From: Lutjanus erythropterus
Lineage: Eukaryota > Chordata > Actinopteri > Lutjaniformes > Lutjanidae
Direction of reading: 5' to 3'
Assembly: GCA_020091685.1 (NCBI GenBank)
Contig: CM034595.1
Location: 40,410,232-40,474,231 of the forward strand
Length of the DNA: 64,000 nt
Below, one piece after another: positions 26,601 to 60,200 of the stretch. The translations under genes and the position numbers were made by a program. Within the stretch, counting starts at the first letter, position 1; every line of letters begins with the position of its first letter. The notes below the pieces were generated by a model. That model saw nothing but the letters and a program-made list of their open reading frames with translations. It was not told the DNA's origin and did no database searches.

Positions 26601-27951
26601 CAAAGTCAATGAATTTGGGAGTTAAACTAGACTCTAATCCTGCGTTTTGAATTTTGATCCCCAGGCATTGTACCTTAAAGAACTATTTTTGATCAAACCT
26701 TCCATTTCTGGCCAGTTTTGTTATTTGGTCGTGTATTTCTCTCATTTCCAGCCGCTACAATAGAATTTCTAAAAACATCAATGGCAAAACGTCAGGCTCT
26801 GGTGTGACTCACTGAGAATCAAAGAGCCAAGGGTTTATTTCTAATCTCACAATTCTGCACCGACATTCAATAATCAAACAGAGAGAAATCCATCACAGAA
26901 GGCACACAGAGACTAATTTTCTACCAACAGTTGCCCCAAGAGGCTGAATGCAATACAGCCATGTGTTATGGTGGGAGTTAAGGACAGATTCATATGTCCA
27001 GAAGTCTGGTCATATAAATCTAAAAATATATGAGATTTAGTTTTAATAAATTGTTGGGTAATAAGGCAGACTGACACATACTGAAGGCACACAAATGCAC
27101 AAAGGAGGCACAAAGGATATAATGCTGATGTCAAAACAAAGAAAGCAAATGTATAATTCCATTATTTCATGCACATTGCGATCTAACACGGTTATCTTAG
27201 CCAGTTGTTTTAGATTGAGTGTTTATGAATAAATGAAAGAGAAAAAATACACTGGCTTCTGCTGTAGATTTTAGAACATGACTGGTATTTATGGGAGAGC
27301 AGGATCCAGTATGTCAGTCATTTATTTGTATACAGACTTTTGTATAAATTGTGATTTTAGCTAACGTGTGCAGATCTAATTTTGGCCTCAGAGCAGACAA
27401 AGCCTGAGGGACCCCCTGTAACTTTTGCTATCCCCCTAAGAGGGGCCCACACCTGCTGCATGGTTGTTGACACACTAACGGCAGCGTTGATGGACATCTG
27501 TGTGCTAAGCTTGTCAGTCTTGACAGATTTTGCACCTAAACTAGAGACCATGTGGGTATAGTCTCAAATACATTGGACAACATCAATAAACAATATTTTT
27601 GTAGCCAGCAATCATCATGGCACATCTGTATGTGATATCAGATATATATGTATCTAAGCATTACCAAAGAAAATGGGAAATGATTCATTTAATTGAAGTT
27701 TTTATAGTTTTTTATATAGTTTTTGCTGTGTATGTAGAATAAGCATCTAAATTTGTTATAGATACAATGAACTGAAAACCAAGGTTTGCCTTTTTGAATA
27801 CATACATGAGAAATGGCAGCAGTTCTTCTTTGAGCACAGATATGTTTCTTTGGTTGCAATCTGAATCACTCGCAAACATATTGTTGGAGGGCCCACTCTA
27901 TTGGTCCTATTATCCCATGGTCCCCAGAGCAACTGCACCGCCTGCACTGTC
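26601..27951. other. Intergenic, no supported gene
   Basis: No coding, RNA or clear repeat feature. Short open frames only. Confidence 0.5.
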
Positions 27952-28637
27952 TAATGGCCGTTTTCCATACACAGAGCTGGCGTGCCTCGACTCGGTTTGA
28001 CTCGGCACGTCAATCCAGCACGGCAGGGGTTTGTATTTCTGTTACAACGGGGCTACTCACTTGAAGGTGTGTCTTCTACCTGAAGATGGGCTCAGGGAGG
28101 CTTGAGTTGAGCGGTTTTAAAGTGGAGGATAAAACATTCATATACATCTCTGGGATAAACACACTCTTTCCTTATATTCTTCACAATAAAAGTCTGTCAT
28201 TGTTTTGTTATTTAAACACTTTTATTATGAAGCAGCATGAACAGGAAATGTTTCATGCAGTTTCATCAGCAGTAACTTAACATTACTCTAACAGCTGAAA
28301 GCAAATATGAAACAGTAAAATAATGCAGATACCTGAAAGTACAAACAGCGATACAGAAGAGAAACTACATTTCAAAATATAAAGACAACACAACACACAA
28401 CACAATCACAACACTTCCTTGTTCGAGGGGAAGAAAGGAGGCTCATCACGGGTTGGCCCCGGCCGGTGAAACGTCACCGCAGCCAGCTTGGAGGCAGACT
28501 GGGCCTCACTCCAGAGTAGATCCATCTCTGGTGTGCCACAGCGCAGATCCATGCACTGAAAATGATAATGGAAATGCAATTCGGCATGGAACGGTTTGGC
28601 TCAGCACAGCCAAAAGCGCCGGTGGAAAAGGCCAATT
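27952..28637. mobile_element. MITE with TAATGGCCGTTTTCCAT terminal inverted repeat
   Basis: Left end TAATGGCCGTTTTCCATACA; the reverse complement of the right end (GGTGGAAAAGGCCAATT) reads AATTGGCCTTTTCCACC. Subterminal CTCGACTCGGTTTGACTCGGCACG near the left and GGAACGGTTTGGCTCAGCACAG near the right also pair. About 690 bp, non-coding, probably hAT-derived. Confidence 0.6.
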
Positions 28638-30505
28638 TATTTACATTCCTGGGAGGAACATACTCACATTTAGAGAAGATGATGGTGACTGAGGACATTA
28701 AGGCAAATGTTCACAGCAGGATTCATGAGAGTTAGAGTACAGGGCACAAAACTAATTTTTTCACCACTTCCACACTGACAGTGCTGCCTGCAGATGTGTC
28801 TCCAGACATTTTTTTGTTTATCAGCCCTGTGAGTGCAGGCATCGGCAATTGCTGATTATCTCAAAATGGCAGATAATCAACCCGTTTAATCGTCTGTCAT
28901 TAGGTTCATTTGTGACGTTGGGAGCACATGCACTTGGATAAAAAATTCTCTAAACTTTTACTTCCTAAGCTATTCCCAAAGCTTTCAGCCTTAAGTGAAC
29001 TTTGAGCTCAGGCAGTACAATAATGGAGTTTAAAAGGTTACTTCACACACAAAAGAACATATTCTCCCATTTACTCCGCAGCCATTCAGATGATTTCAGT
29101 TTTCAGTTTCGAGGTTATGAGACTGAAACTTTCAGCGCAGATAAAAGGCATGAAGTCTGTGGCTTACAGCGATACCGTTTTTGGAAAGATGCGTTGCTGC
29201 AGTTTTTTAAAATCTCCATTGTATTTCGGTGGCAGCTCAAGTCTTATCTGTGAGGATATCGAAACATGAGCAAAGAAAACCCAAAGTATCTGGATGCCTG
29301 GATACAGTTATGAGTAATTTGGCTGAACTGACCTTTTAGGCTCTGTACTCCCAAGATATCTGATCCCCTCAGTGCTGAGAGGATCTGTTGAATTTGTTCG
29401 GTTTCAGATGAGGTTTGACTCTAAACTCAGGGATCATAAGGCCTGACATATCATTTTTCAGCTGGTTTTAGGAAAAAGACAGGAGGCATGTGTGTGTGTG
29501 TATTACAGTCATGGATGGATGTTTTAAGTTTATGTGTGTGTGCTGTATCATGCATGTCTGGAACATGCATGGGCTTAGGTGTGAACACTCTGGATATGCC
29601 TGGATGTGACCTTTTGTAAGTGTGCGTACATCACTTGTGTGTCTGAGTGTGTGCGAGTCCACACGGGGGGTGGAATCAGTACACAAAACCACGTTAGAGC
29701 TGTCACAAGCAGAGCTGAAATTGGATTAGTGTCACCCGTGATAAGGCGAAGGGGCGAAAGAGGGAAGAGGAGAAAATTGGAAGAAAGGAAACGGCTATTT
29801 CACCACCACTACCTCCCTCTCCACCTCCGACATAATTTCATTTCAGATTCCAGGCAGTGAATGCATAACCGCACTGCCATGCCGTTATGGAGCCGGCTGA
29901 AGTTAATGGAATATTTATATGCAGACTGTGGAACCCTGAATTTCCTTTCTTTTCCGAACAGCGTGCAACCCCCCCCCCCCCCCCCACCTTTCTCCTATCT
30001 CTAGCTCTAGAATTGCCTTTGTTAGGATTTGACACTATTTTTACACCTCCAAGAGCACTGTATTTCCATCGGCTGCAGTTGAGAGGGCCTGTAGAGAGAC
30101 AGAGTAAATGCGAGCAGCTTTTGGTCAGGTGCTTTTAGCTTCACCGCACTAAGCCACAGAGAAACTGCAAAAGGAGGAACAACAGGCAACCCTGCATCAC
30201 ACACGTTTTGAACCCTGCTGGAAGACACAATTAACAACAGTCAGTTTTATTGTTTCTAATGTTGCAATGTGAGAACTTTCTTGAAATAAAATCCACGTGA
30301 CTACAGAACTCTTTCCTGTGTGCATATTTTATTCTAACAGTTATTTTAGTAAAATTCCAAAAGAGTTCTGAGTATTTTTATTTTGAATGGCTGAAGCAGT
30401 CCTTTGACCACATTATAAACACTATATCATTCACTCACAGAAATATTTAGGCCTAAATTTAAGATTAAGGTATTTTAATTGCACACAAAATTTCCATCCA
30501 TTTGG
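28638..30505. other. Intergenic, with a simple-repeat and possible conserved block
   Basis: GT-rich stretch at 29,490-29,660. The segment 29,830-29,940 (ATGCATAACCGCACTGCCATGCCGTTATGG and TTAATGGAATATTTATATGCAG) looks like a conserved element. A pure C17 run lies at 29969-29985. Confidence 0.4.
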
Positions 30506-31134
30506 ATTACTTGTTCAAGTACAAGTACTGTTACATTGTCAAAATAGTACTCAATTACAAGTAAAAGTACTGGTGTTAAAAATGTACTTCAGTAAAAGTA
30601 CAGTAGTAGTATTAGTAGTTTTCCTGATCAAGTGGTTGAAAATATTAACAACTGATTGATCATTAATAATTCATAAGACACGTTTTTTCATCATTGTCAA
30701 TTTTCCTTATTAGGCAAATGGCTCCACCAGACAAAACAATGTGGAATAAGGTGCAAATTACTGTCACGATTATTGATGAAATATCCATGAATATATTTTT
30801 AATTGGTTAAAGTCTTAATGGTAATTAATCGATTAATGCTTAATAATTAACATCCTGCCTCAGCATTTTGTTTTCTTTTTCATGGTTTTCATCGGCCTGT
30901 TTACGATCAGATCACCTTATTGGCTACAAAAATGCAGATGAAAGGTTTGAATATTAATTCAAACTGTACTCAGTGCTCAAATATGATTTTAAAAGTAACT
31001 AGGTAAATTACATCTTGCAACAAATGCTTAACCACGAGTAAAAGTACAGACTTGAAAATCTACTCATAAAAGTACTCAAAAGACTACTTAATTGCAGTAA
31101 TTTGAGTACTTGTAATAAGTTACTTCCACCCCTG
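30506..31134. mobile_element. Non-autonomous transposon with AAGTAAAAGTAC motifs
   Basis: Rich in TACTTGT/AAGTAAAAGTACT motifs and ends TTGTAATAAGTTACTTCCACCCCTG, a well-known teleost repeat terminus. It is a copy, in opposite orientation, of the element at 54,897-55,633. Confidence 0.6.
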
Positions 31135-34100
31135 TTTTTCAGTCAAACATAAGTGAAACACATAAGAAAAAAAGAGTTTGTTTCCAATTCATAAGAACCA
31201 GGTCCGTGCATCATTATCATTAATAAATCCAATATGTTTAAAATGCTTTACCAGGTTTATGCAATAAACCTAACTTTATTAAAATGCATTAAATTTATGT
31301 ACTTTTCATTAATAAATCAGATAGAAATCAGATATATATATTTTGTCCAATAACCCTACACCTATAACAATAAGTAACTAGGCTATATACATTTAAAAAA
31401 ACAGTCACGCCTACCATCATGGTAGACTTGTTTAGAGTCCAGGGACCCTTTCTGGAGACTTTCAGGATGTGAACTCCCAATCTGCTGTATGAAAGGTGGC
31501 ATCACTGCTGCTGAACCACACGTCCTTTGGGTGCAACACCTAAGGAGAAAGGTTACACGCAACATGGGAACGACTGTGGGACGTACGGATGAGCAGCAGA
31601 CTGTGGAACATAGGAAGGACATATGGGACAAAGTGACATCACCAGTGGCTGGTGGACCTGAGAGAAGACGACTCCATCCTCCCAGAAAAACAACACTACT
31701 ATGCTTCAGAGCCTCGGTGACACTGAGACTGATGGAGGAGCAAATTCACAACCTGATTCGTTTGAATGCAACACAGCTTCTTCTCCTTCTTCTTCTTCTT
31801 TTTTGCGTGTCTATTAACTCTGTATTTTTGTGTAGTTTCATTTTCATGTGATTGAAACCTTTCCAATAACTCCAAAGTGCCCAAAAGTCCAAAAGCAAAA
31901 AAACAGACTAGTGAAGAAAAGACAGATGCAATCATCTCCACATTTCACCACGTCTTTATCTAATGAACCATTCCGCGTATAAAAAGATCATGTTATGTAG
32001 GGTGACTGTGCTCTCTTGGTGCTTAGTGCTCCATTTAAACTGCTGAATTATTCAAATTGAGGATTTTGTTTGAGGAATCATAAAAATATGACAGGCATTC
32101 AAAGCTTCTTTCAAAAACCTCAGTTTTCAAACTTAAATATAACATGACATAACAAAAATTACATTTAGTGCAGCTGTCAGAATGGCGGCCATTCAAGAAG
32201 CTGCAGATGTGCTGTAGCTCCAGTGCCTATAGATTATCAAACTGTGGTACGTGCACCGCTGGTCGTACGTGAGCTCCCTCTGGTGGTATGCAAAGGAATG
32301 TCAGAAATATTTTCTTTAAATGAGAAAAAAAATTATTTAGAAAAACCGAGTACAAATGCGAGTGGCTATTTAAGAAGCACCGGCGAAGTGTCCTGGGCAC
32401 CAGCTAGCACCAAAGAGCGTAATCTGTAAGGTGGTACTTGGAGAGCTCAATATTTTCTGAGTTGGTATGTGATGTAAAAAGTTTGAGAAACACTGCCCCA
32501 GCATTAATGCTGCTTCAGAGAAACAGGGAGGCAGGACACAGCTGTACAGGCATGTGGCGAACCATAACAATGATCTGCACTGATATCGCCAAAATGGTGC
32601 GTTAAATAATGATGGGAGGCTGGAGATTGAGAGCAGAAAGTGAAAAGAGAAAAGTAGCAGGTGGAGGGGGGATATGGATGCTGACAGGTGAAACTGAAAA
32701 GAAACAGAGATGGAGGAAGCAGGGAGGCAGGGGAGGGAGAAGAACTCACAGAGGAGCTATAAATACAGCAAGGGAGAGGCCCGTGGTTGCTGCATAAACC
32801 CACAATAAGATGCCCCGGCATCGTTAGCATTCAGCTAGCGTAGCATTATAGCCCAGCTCCTGCTGTGTCTATAGTAAAACTAATAAGAGGGAGGTATCAT
32901 GGGATTGTGTTGCAGAAATATGGCTCATTCTACTGCAGCAGGGGGGGAGAGGCCGGGCACTGAGAGGGGGGGATTGAGAGATAGGACGGCTGGGATACAG
33001 ATAGACTCTCATTAAGTATTCAACCACGGGGTCACAACAGTTACAGCTCCTCCACAGAGGCAGAGATTTCCATTTTGCCCCATCCTACCATTCATCCCTG
33101 TAGCTTTTGTGCAGTCACAGTCCTGCTGCACAGAAGGGATTTACAATTTTATCTGGAGGGGCTGCTGGCTGTAAACAATAAGAGGCAGTTTATGGTGTGA
33201 GTTTGTCACCCAATAACTTTGCGGTCTGACTCAGTCGAAATGCTCCAATAAACTGTTTGCGCTTCGTGCTGATGCTTTAATCAATGCGCCCGCGATTGAA
33301 TGGTGAGCTCTCTCCCTGCTTTGACGAGATAAAAAATGATATCAGACCCTCACTTTTTGCTGGAGCTGAATGGGTCTGACTATGCATGGTTTCCTCCAGT
33401 GACCCTGATACTCCCCAGAGATTGGATCATCCCTCTGTTAGGCTGGCTGAGCCTGATAACTCCTTTAGCAGATAACAAGCAGGGACAGAGCGGAAACATA
33501 TATGAGCGAGAGTGAAAAAGACACCACCTGTACTGTATGTGTGGTGGAGGAACAAGAAAACAGGGCTGTGTGTGAGTGTGTGTGTGCATTTCGGCAAGTG
33601 TGTATCTGCGTGCTGTTCACATCAAACAATGGGAGGGAGGTGTTCCTTGGCTCCCTGTTAGCGTTTGAAAAACGACATGAATGGACACCTTTTGAAACAG
33701 CGGCACCTCTCTCTTTGTGGGAAGGCAGGGAAAGTAGGGTGTAATATTGGCGGAGCGAAAGAAGATGAGTCACGTCGTCTTTAATGAAAGCACCCGCGGC
33801 ATCTGTGTGGAGTTGTGGTTGGCACCATCAGCACATTGTTATCTCCCTCTGTTCCCTGGCTAAGAGGCAGCGGCGGACCTCCCAGGCCGACGTGTGGCAC
33901 AGTCGCACAAGAGGCCATTAAAGACAGACAGCAGCACCTGGCAAATAGGGCGACGCTGGCGAGGCGGCGGAAATGGAAGGGAAAAGGAAGCCAAGAGCCA
34001 CACAAGAAATGGAACAGAGAGCGGCTCATTATCGCTCAGAGCAGGTATTACAGGCTAGCTGTCAGCACACCTTGGTTCCCCAGTGGAGGGTAGGTGTGAG

Positions 34101-34844
34101 GAGGAAAGTGGTGGCCGCAGAAATTCATCCCAGCTGAGAGTATTTTCTTAATTAGACCCCTACATGATATGTGTTAGCCTCCCCACCTTCCAGGCCAGGA
34201 TTTAAATATGAAATAAAAAGTCAAAGTTGAGGTTTTTTTTCACTGTTCATGACCAAATCTGGTCCTTTTTTTTTTATGGAGGCGAATTATGTTTTGAATC
34301 AGGTCTGCATATTTTGCAACAGGACAGATATAAAAGGCCACAGATGTCATAAAATAACAGAATGCCTGATCTTTCTTGTCTGGACTTACCAAAAGGCCAG
34401 AGTCGCACATTTCTTCTCATTTTCAAGCTCATTTCCTGCAGCAGAAGCACTGGATGCACCAGTAATAAATCAAGGGTGTTGTAACAGTGCCCCCTAGTGG
34501 ACATGGTGAGAAAAGGGGCGATGCTCTGCATCTGTGTCACCTCACTTAGACACCAACGAAGCCACACTGTTTGACAGTTGTTTAGTAACGCTCCAGCTCT
34601 TGTTTTATCATATATACCTTGTTCTAAATGTAAAAGTAGTTCCTGCAGGTCAAAACAGACATGATCTCAGTCAAAACACATATTTGTCACATTTGGACCT
34701 TCACTGATCAGCAGGGAGACAATGGAAGCCTTAACAGGAGGCCTGAATGTTTTGAAAGGATTACTCAGCTTCACTTCACAAAGCAACAAACAATACCAAA
34801 CATTTTAAATGCCAATCTCAACACAATGCCCGTCAGTTTAATGT
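31135..34844. other. Intergenic upstream of the sGC gene, no supported gene
   Basis: Includes a CTT-repeat near 31,780-31,800. The segments 33,220-33,420 and 33,740-34,010 have balanced composition and may be conserved non-coding elements. No coding exon with splice sites and motif could be defended. Confidence 0.45.
33740..34010. promoter_or_regulatory. Candidate conserved non-coding element
   Basis: GC-richer, non-repetitive block containing GATGAGTCACGTCG (AP-1/CREB-like), GTCTTTAATGAAAG and GGCCATTAAAGACAGACAGCAGC. Open frames exist on both strands but lack protein motifs. Confidence 0.25.
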
Positions 34845-34975
34845 GCACCTGACCATAATTATGCAAATTTCAAGTAATTAGCCAAGAAACCTGGAAGCCC
34901 TAATGAGTTGTTGCAAAAGAGTACAGGCTAATTTCGGATAATGAGCCTCGCATTGTGCGCCAGGTTTACATAACA
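34845..34975. promoter_or_regulatory. Candidate conserved non-coding element upstream of the sGC promoter
   Basis: Dense POU/homeodomain-like motifs: octamer ATGCAAAT at 34861-34868, TAATTA at 34875-34880, then CTAATGAG, GCTAATTT and GATAATGAG. It has non-repetitive, balanced composition unlike the surrounding T-rich DNA and lies just upstream of the TATA-like box. No alignment was possible here. Confidence 0.35.
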
Positions 34976-35009
34976 CAGAAACTAAATGTCTTTTTTTTCT
35001 TTTTTTTTT

Positions 35010-35017
35010 TATAAAAG
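35010..35017 (+). promoter_or_regulatory. TATA-like box (TATAAAAG)
   Basis: A TATAAAAG octamer directly after a T-rich run (34991-35010), about 310 bases before the candidate 5' UTR donor. Its position would suit a core promoter of the sGC gene, but such matches are common in AT-rich DNA. Confidence 0.3.
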
Positions 35018-35039
35018 ATTGCCATATACAGTAACAGCT

Positions 35040-35321
35040 ACCCACAGACTTCATCTCCATACAAATACCTTACAAATTAGATCCAGCATCTCTGCCAATA
35101 CATGCAGCTGAGAGTCTGAAAAACATTTAGCCTTGTCTTTGCTACCTGCCACAAACACGCCTTGGTGCTGCTATTTTGGCCCAGGTCACCTATTGACCTG
35201 ACAGGCAAGTGTCAGGGGAGAGCCACATGTCAGCTGCAGGTGGAAACTCTCAGCAGGCAGCGATGCTGAGGCAGGTTGGCACAGTTGGAGCCCAGGATAA
35301 CACAGTGCTGAGGTACTGCAG
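35040..35321 (+). other. Candidate non-coding first exon (5' UTR) of the sGC gene
   Basis: The stretch ends in a consensus donor CTGCAG|GTAAGG (cut after 35321), about 1 kb before a good acceptor at 36365 (CTTGTCTCTAG) just upstream of the ATG exon. It is GC-richer than its flanks. The 5' end is a guess set about 25 nt after a TATA-like box. No transcript evidence is available here. Confidence 0.45.
35183..35199. promoter_or_regulatory. Perfect AGGTCA inverted repeat, 5-bp spacer
   Basis: AGGTCA-CCTAT-TGACCT: two perfect nuclear-receptor half-sites facing each other, inside the candidate first exon. The spacing is 5, not the 3 of a classic oestrogen response element, so which receptor (if any) binds is unknown. 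Confidence 0.35.
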
Positions 35322-36365
35322 GTAAGGGCACTTCTCTTTGCACCTTCGTATCCTTCATTTTTAACTTTTTTTTGTTTGATTTTTTTTTGTTGTTTTACTG
35401 TAGTTAACTGCTGGGATGGAGCATTAGGCACTTGATGTTCCTGCTGTGTTTCTTTTCAGCACCTTGTATTTGCCACAGTGGTGAAATTAAGTGCAGGAGA
35501 AAGAAACTGCACTTGCTGTTTTTTAAGAGGAAATACTGCCCTTTTAGAGATTTTTTTTTCTTTTCTTAGATGTAGCTGGTGTCTGAGGAGGTAACCTGAG
35601 GTTTCATGAGGTTGTGTGTGAAACAGGTAAAAGCACATTTCCTTATTTCTTTCCATGCACACAGGTGGATAGAACAGTTTGCCTTTAAATACTGAGAATC
35701 TTTTAGCCCAAAAATTTAAGGTACGATAATTACCACGATAAAAAGAGCATTACACAATACTTACTGTGATATTAAAAAACAAAAATATAAAAATAAAAAC
35801 TATTTGAAGAAAAAATCTCCTGCTTCTTTCTAACCAGCTAACGTAGTATTTACTGTAACTTTGTCTATGAAAATGTCCCGGATGTTTCATCTGATTTCAA
35901 GGAAAATCCAACTAAATGGTTGTCATTTAGAATAACTATGCAGAAATATCCAATCTTCTTGTGGATGGTCTTGTTAATTTAGTCAGTATTAAAGTGATTG
36001 TGTAGTGACTGTTATAAACTCCTTGTAGTAGCATTAAATAACAAATCTGATGTTTTGTTCATGTAAAATGTACTTGTCCTTTTAAGTTAAAGACCCTCTA
36101 CTGTTCTTGAATAAAATAAGATATAAAAGTAGCCATGACTTAAGCACTAGTCAGTAGCAGTCCTTTTGTAAAATACAATAAAAATAAGATAGATATAGAT
36201 ATCAAATAGATATCATCACAGTCTGGTATGGTATTGGGACATTTTTTTATTGCAATATTATGATATTTGATACATTGTTACAGCCCTGTTTAGCATTAGC
36301 AATAAAGCTTTACATCAAAGCAAAATGTCCTATTTTCATCTGTATTTTCCTCCGCTTGTCTCTAG

Positions 36366-36414
36366 CTAATCAGTTAACTTTGGCAGCGGTCAGGAGGTTT
36401 CCAGCCCTCTGAAG
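36366..36414 (+). other. 5' UTR part of the first coding exon
   Basis: Forty-nine bases between a polypyrimidine-rich acceptor (AG at 36364-36365) and the ATG. It contains an in-frame TAA at 36367-36369, which fixes the first possible in-frame Met at 36415. Confidence 0.6.
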
Positions 36415-57210
<20,796 letters not shown>

Positions 57211-58090
57211 GCAGATGGTTGTAGTGTGAGATTACAAGGCGACTCCAACGTCAGGGTGTGATGCTGAAAACATCATTGAAGTTAAATCAGAGGCGAGACA
57301 AAGCAGCAGCTAAACGTTCTTGAGATTCATGGTTGCTGATGATCTGCATTTTTATACATTTTGAATGTCCTGTCATACTAAGGGATTGTGAGAGACAAAG
57401 GCTTTTTTGACATTTTAAGTAAAAGAGTATATGGTAATTTCAACTGAGGACTAACACTGTAACTTTTAAACATTTTCTACTGAAGTCCACTTGCTCATGC
57501 ATTAAAGGATTTGCCTTATATAGAAATTGGGAAGCTACTTTTTTCACACTCTGAATGCTTCAGGTTTCACAATATGCCTTCCTTATGTCGACTGTTTCAA
57601 AGAAAAAAAAAAGGGAAGTGCGATGTGCTCTACACACAAATAGCACATGCACAGAGAACTTCAAAACTGTACAACAGCCTTGACAAAGAGTTTATTCCTG
57701 ATACAGCTGTTTGCTGTATTGTTTTACAGCTCCACAAGCCATTCATAAATTCACTGCTACTACTGTGACGGGATTTATGTTCAAATGTTTTAATGACAAC
57801 AAACTACAGGAAAATTAAAGTAAGCAATTTTGTGATAGGGCTTACATGGTTCGTAACTGAGGCTGGAGCTTCCGCAGAACCAGATTCACTGAGTAGGGAC
57901 ATCAGAGGTTGTATTTTATTTTGTTTAAAGTAGGCGATTGGTAATTCAGTAGGCACTTGGCTAAACTTTCACAACAATGTCTTAAAGAGTTTCTGGTTCT
58001 ACTTTCTGTATGTAACTGACTTCATGTATTTCACTGTATGATAGTGTTCATTTATATAAAACTGTATGTACAGCCACTAAAGCTCTCGTG
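57211..58090 (+). other. 3' UTR of the sGC gene (end uncertain)
   Basis: Follows the stop codon. There is no canonical AATAAA close by. Candidate signals are ATTAAA at 57814-57819 and TATAAA at 58054-58059, the latter followed by a T/GT-rich stretch, so an end near 57840 or 58090 is plausible. Confidence 0.4.
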
Positions 58091-58437
58091 TCTTCATTGT
58101 TTCATAATAAGGTCATGACGCTCAAACTCATCACCTGCTGTTGGTTGGTGGTTTTGACACACTGACTGTCAGCTACAGGTGTGACCATTAGTTACCTGTT
58201 TTTGGCCTGAGGCTGGTGGTGACTTCTGTCCTGATTGCTAAGAGTTCACAGGATCGTGGTTTTATAATAATTTCATAAGAAGTTTTCTCAAAAGAACTGT
58301 GTAATTTGATACGAAATATTAATTTCAGTGAAAAAACTGCTCCACTGAACCCCAAGCAGCCTAAATACAATTTGATTATTCATTTATCATCAGAAATTTT
58401 ACCTACTGAACTGTATACTTTAGACAGTGTTTGCATT

Positions 58438-58690
58438 AGGGCTGCAACTAACAAATATTTTCACTATTGATTAATCTGTCAATGAGTTGTTTGGTCCATA
58501 AAATGTCACAAAATGATGAAAAATGCTGATCACCATTTCTCAAAGCACAAGATGTCCTCAAATGTCTTGTTTTGTCCACAACCCAAAGATTCAGTTTACT
58601 GTCACAGAGGAGTAAAGAAAATATTCACATCGGAGAAGTTTAAATCAGAAAGTTTTTACTTTTTTTTATTAAAAAATAATTAACTAACTA
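58438..58690. mobile_element. Teleost interspersed repeat ('AGGGCTGCAACTAAC' family)
   Basis: AGGGCTGCAACTAAC, TTGTTTGGTCCATAAAATGTC, TCCTCAAATGTCTTGTTTTGTCC, GATTCAGTTTACTGTCA, GGAGTAAAGAAA, then a T-run. Left part of the family whose right part is in intron 11. Confidence 0.7.
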
Positions 58691-58989
58691 ACAGTGGACA
58701 ACTTCCTACAAGACTCTCTATGTCACAATCGCAATTAATCTGAATTAATGACTTTTTGCTGGTGAACCATGTGAACATCACGTGTATTTGCCAAATAATA
58801 TATTATTCCAAAAAAAACGTCAGAGGAAGTTATTCTAAAATTGCAAACCAGTTAGGTTAAAGGTTAAAAGAAGGGTTCACTGTTGTCATTTGATTTACTG
58901 ATTTTTTTAAATTAATGTTTTAATTGTCTAGACAACAAAATGTATGAGAATAGTGCAAAAACAGCCATCACAATTTTCAAGAGCCAGAG

Positions 58990-59310
58990 GGAACATCTTC
59001 AGATTATGGATGTATGATGCCATTGGTGTCGGCTGATAATGGCTTTAAAATTAACTATTGGTATCAGCCTGAAATGAGCGTTTCTGCTGATCAGGCTGAT
59101 AAGACGGCATATATTAAGTGTGTCTGCGGTGTGGAGATTTTTTTTTTTGTCCAAAAGAGATTTCAAAGTTGCTATTTGCAATGATTGCTCTGCGTCAGTC
59201 ATGTGAGGAGCCAAATCACATTTCTTCAATATTACAACTTAACTGCCCATCTTAAAGAGATAGTTCACTGGAAATTCAGTCATTATCTACTTACTCTCGT
59301 GCCTGTTAAA
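58990..59310. mobile_element. Two adjoining repeat fragments
   Basis: 59,005-59,110 has GTGTCGGCTGATAATGGCTTTAAAA and GGTATCAGCCTGAAAT, typical of a teleost repeat. 59,252-59,310 has AAAGAGATAGTTCACTGGAAATTCAGTCATTATCTACTTACTC, another teleost repeat terminus. Confidence 0.5.
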
Positions 59311-59934
59311 GGTCAGGTTTGGTTTTCACGACAGAAGAGGCTTGTTCTCTGCAATTAGGTGAAGTTTGAGTTGCAAAATATTGGCTATCAACAAAAATGC
59401 AATATTGACCAACCCTACTTGAAAATGCATTGTCTTTTGTCTTTTATCCATCATGCAATCCTATGAAACTGAGAAAACAGCAAATCCTCAAATCTCAAAG
59501 ACTGAAACTGACGGATATTTGGCATTTTTCTTGATCAATGGATTCTATGCAGGAATTATCAACATTTCTGCTGAAGACTGAACTGACTGAGAAATATTTT
59601 CAGCACTTCACACTAAAAACGCATCACACTGTCACACACAGCTGTTACCACCACAAAGTTTGGGATGGGGGAGGAGACACACACACAGTTTCACAGAAGT
59701 GCAGAGAGGATGTTAGTAAATGACCCTTTTCACCATCATCTGCAGACACTGCACTCTAATAGCCACTAGGAGGTGATAGGGGTAACCAAAACTTAATGAA
59801 TAAATGAATGATTTAATAATTCAGACTGGGAACAATGAGTGAGTTGTTTCCTGGTTCCCTGAAGTTCTTGACAGCTAAAAAAACATGAGAGAGGGTTTTA
59901 TGCATGATCATGCTGTGGGGGGGGAAAGCGAATC

Positions 59935-60200
59935 CCTGTTCGGCGCAGACTGATCAAATTAAATCTCTGGCCTCCCCTGAACCAGCATCTGTTCATCTCT
60001 ATCTGTGTTTGACATCGATCTTATAAGGCCACGAGTGGAAAGACGGCACGAGCGCAGAATGCACCTAAGCTCATCAAATCCTCCATCCAATTCAGGCCCC
60101 AAATCTTCAGGCGCAGTTCCCTGACCTCAGCGGTTATGAGGTCAGTTATTCCTGACTTAGTCATCTGGTGATAACACACTGCCATTATGCGAGTGACCGT
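59935..60200. promoter_or_regulatory. Candidate conserved non-coding element
   Basis: Balanced, non-repetitive block with GACATCGATCTTATAAGGCC, GCTCATCAAATCCTCCATCC and GTTATGAGGTCAGTTATTCCTGACTTAGTCATC (AGGTCA half-site, AP-1-like). Conservation is not tested. Confidence 0.25.

Noticed and set aside
31489-31851. 120-codon frame with a Myb/SANT-like feel (HRKDIWDKVT)
   Set aside because: Too short a resemblance; the end is a CTT-repeat-encoded poly-Leu, so chance is more likely.
32504-32830. 108-codon minus-strand Ser/Pro-rich frame
   Set aside because: Arises from a GA-rich (CT-rich on minus) stretch; no domain or splice evidence.
35183-35199. Classic oestrogen response element
   Set aside because: Half-sites are perfect but the spacer is 5, not 3, so it is reported only as an AGGTCA inverted repeat.
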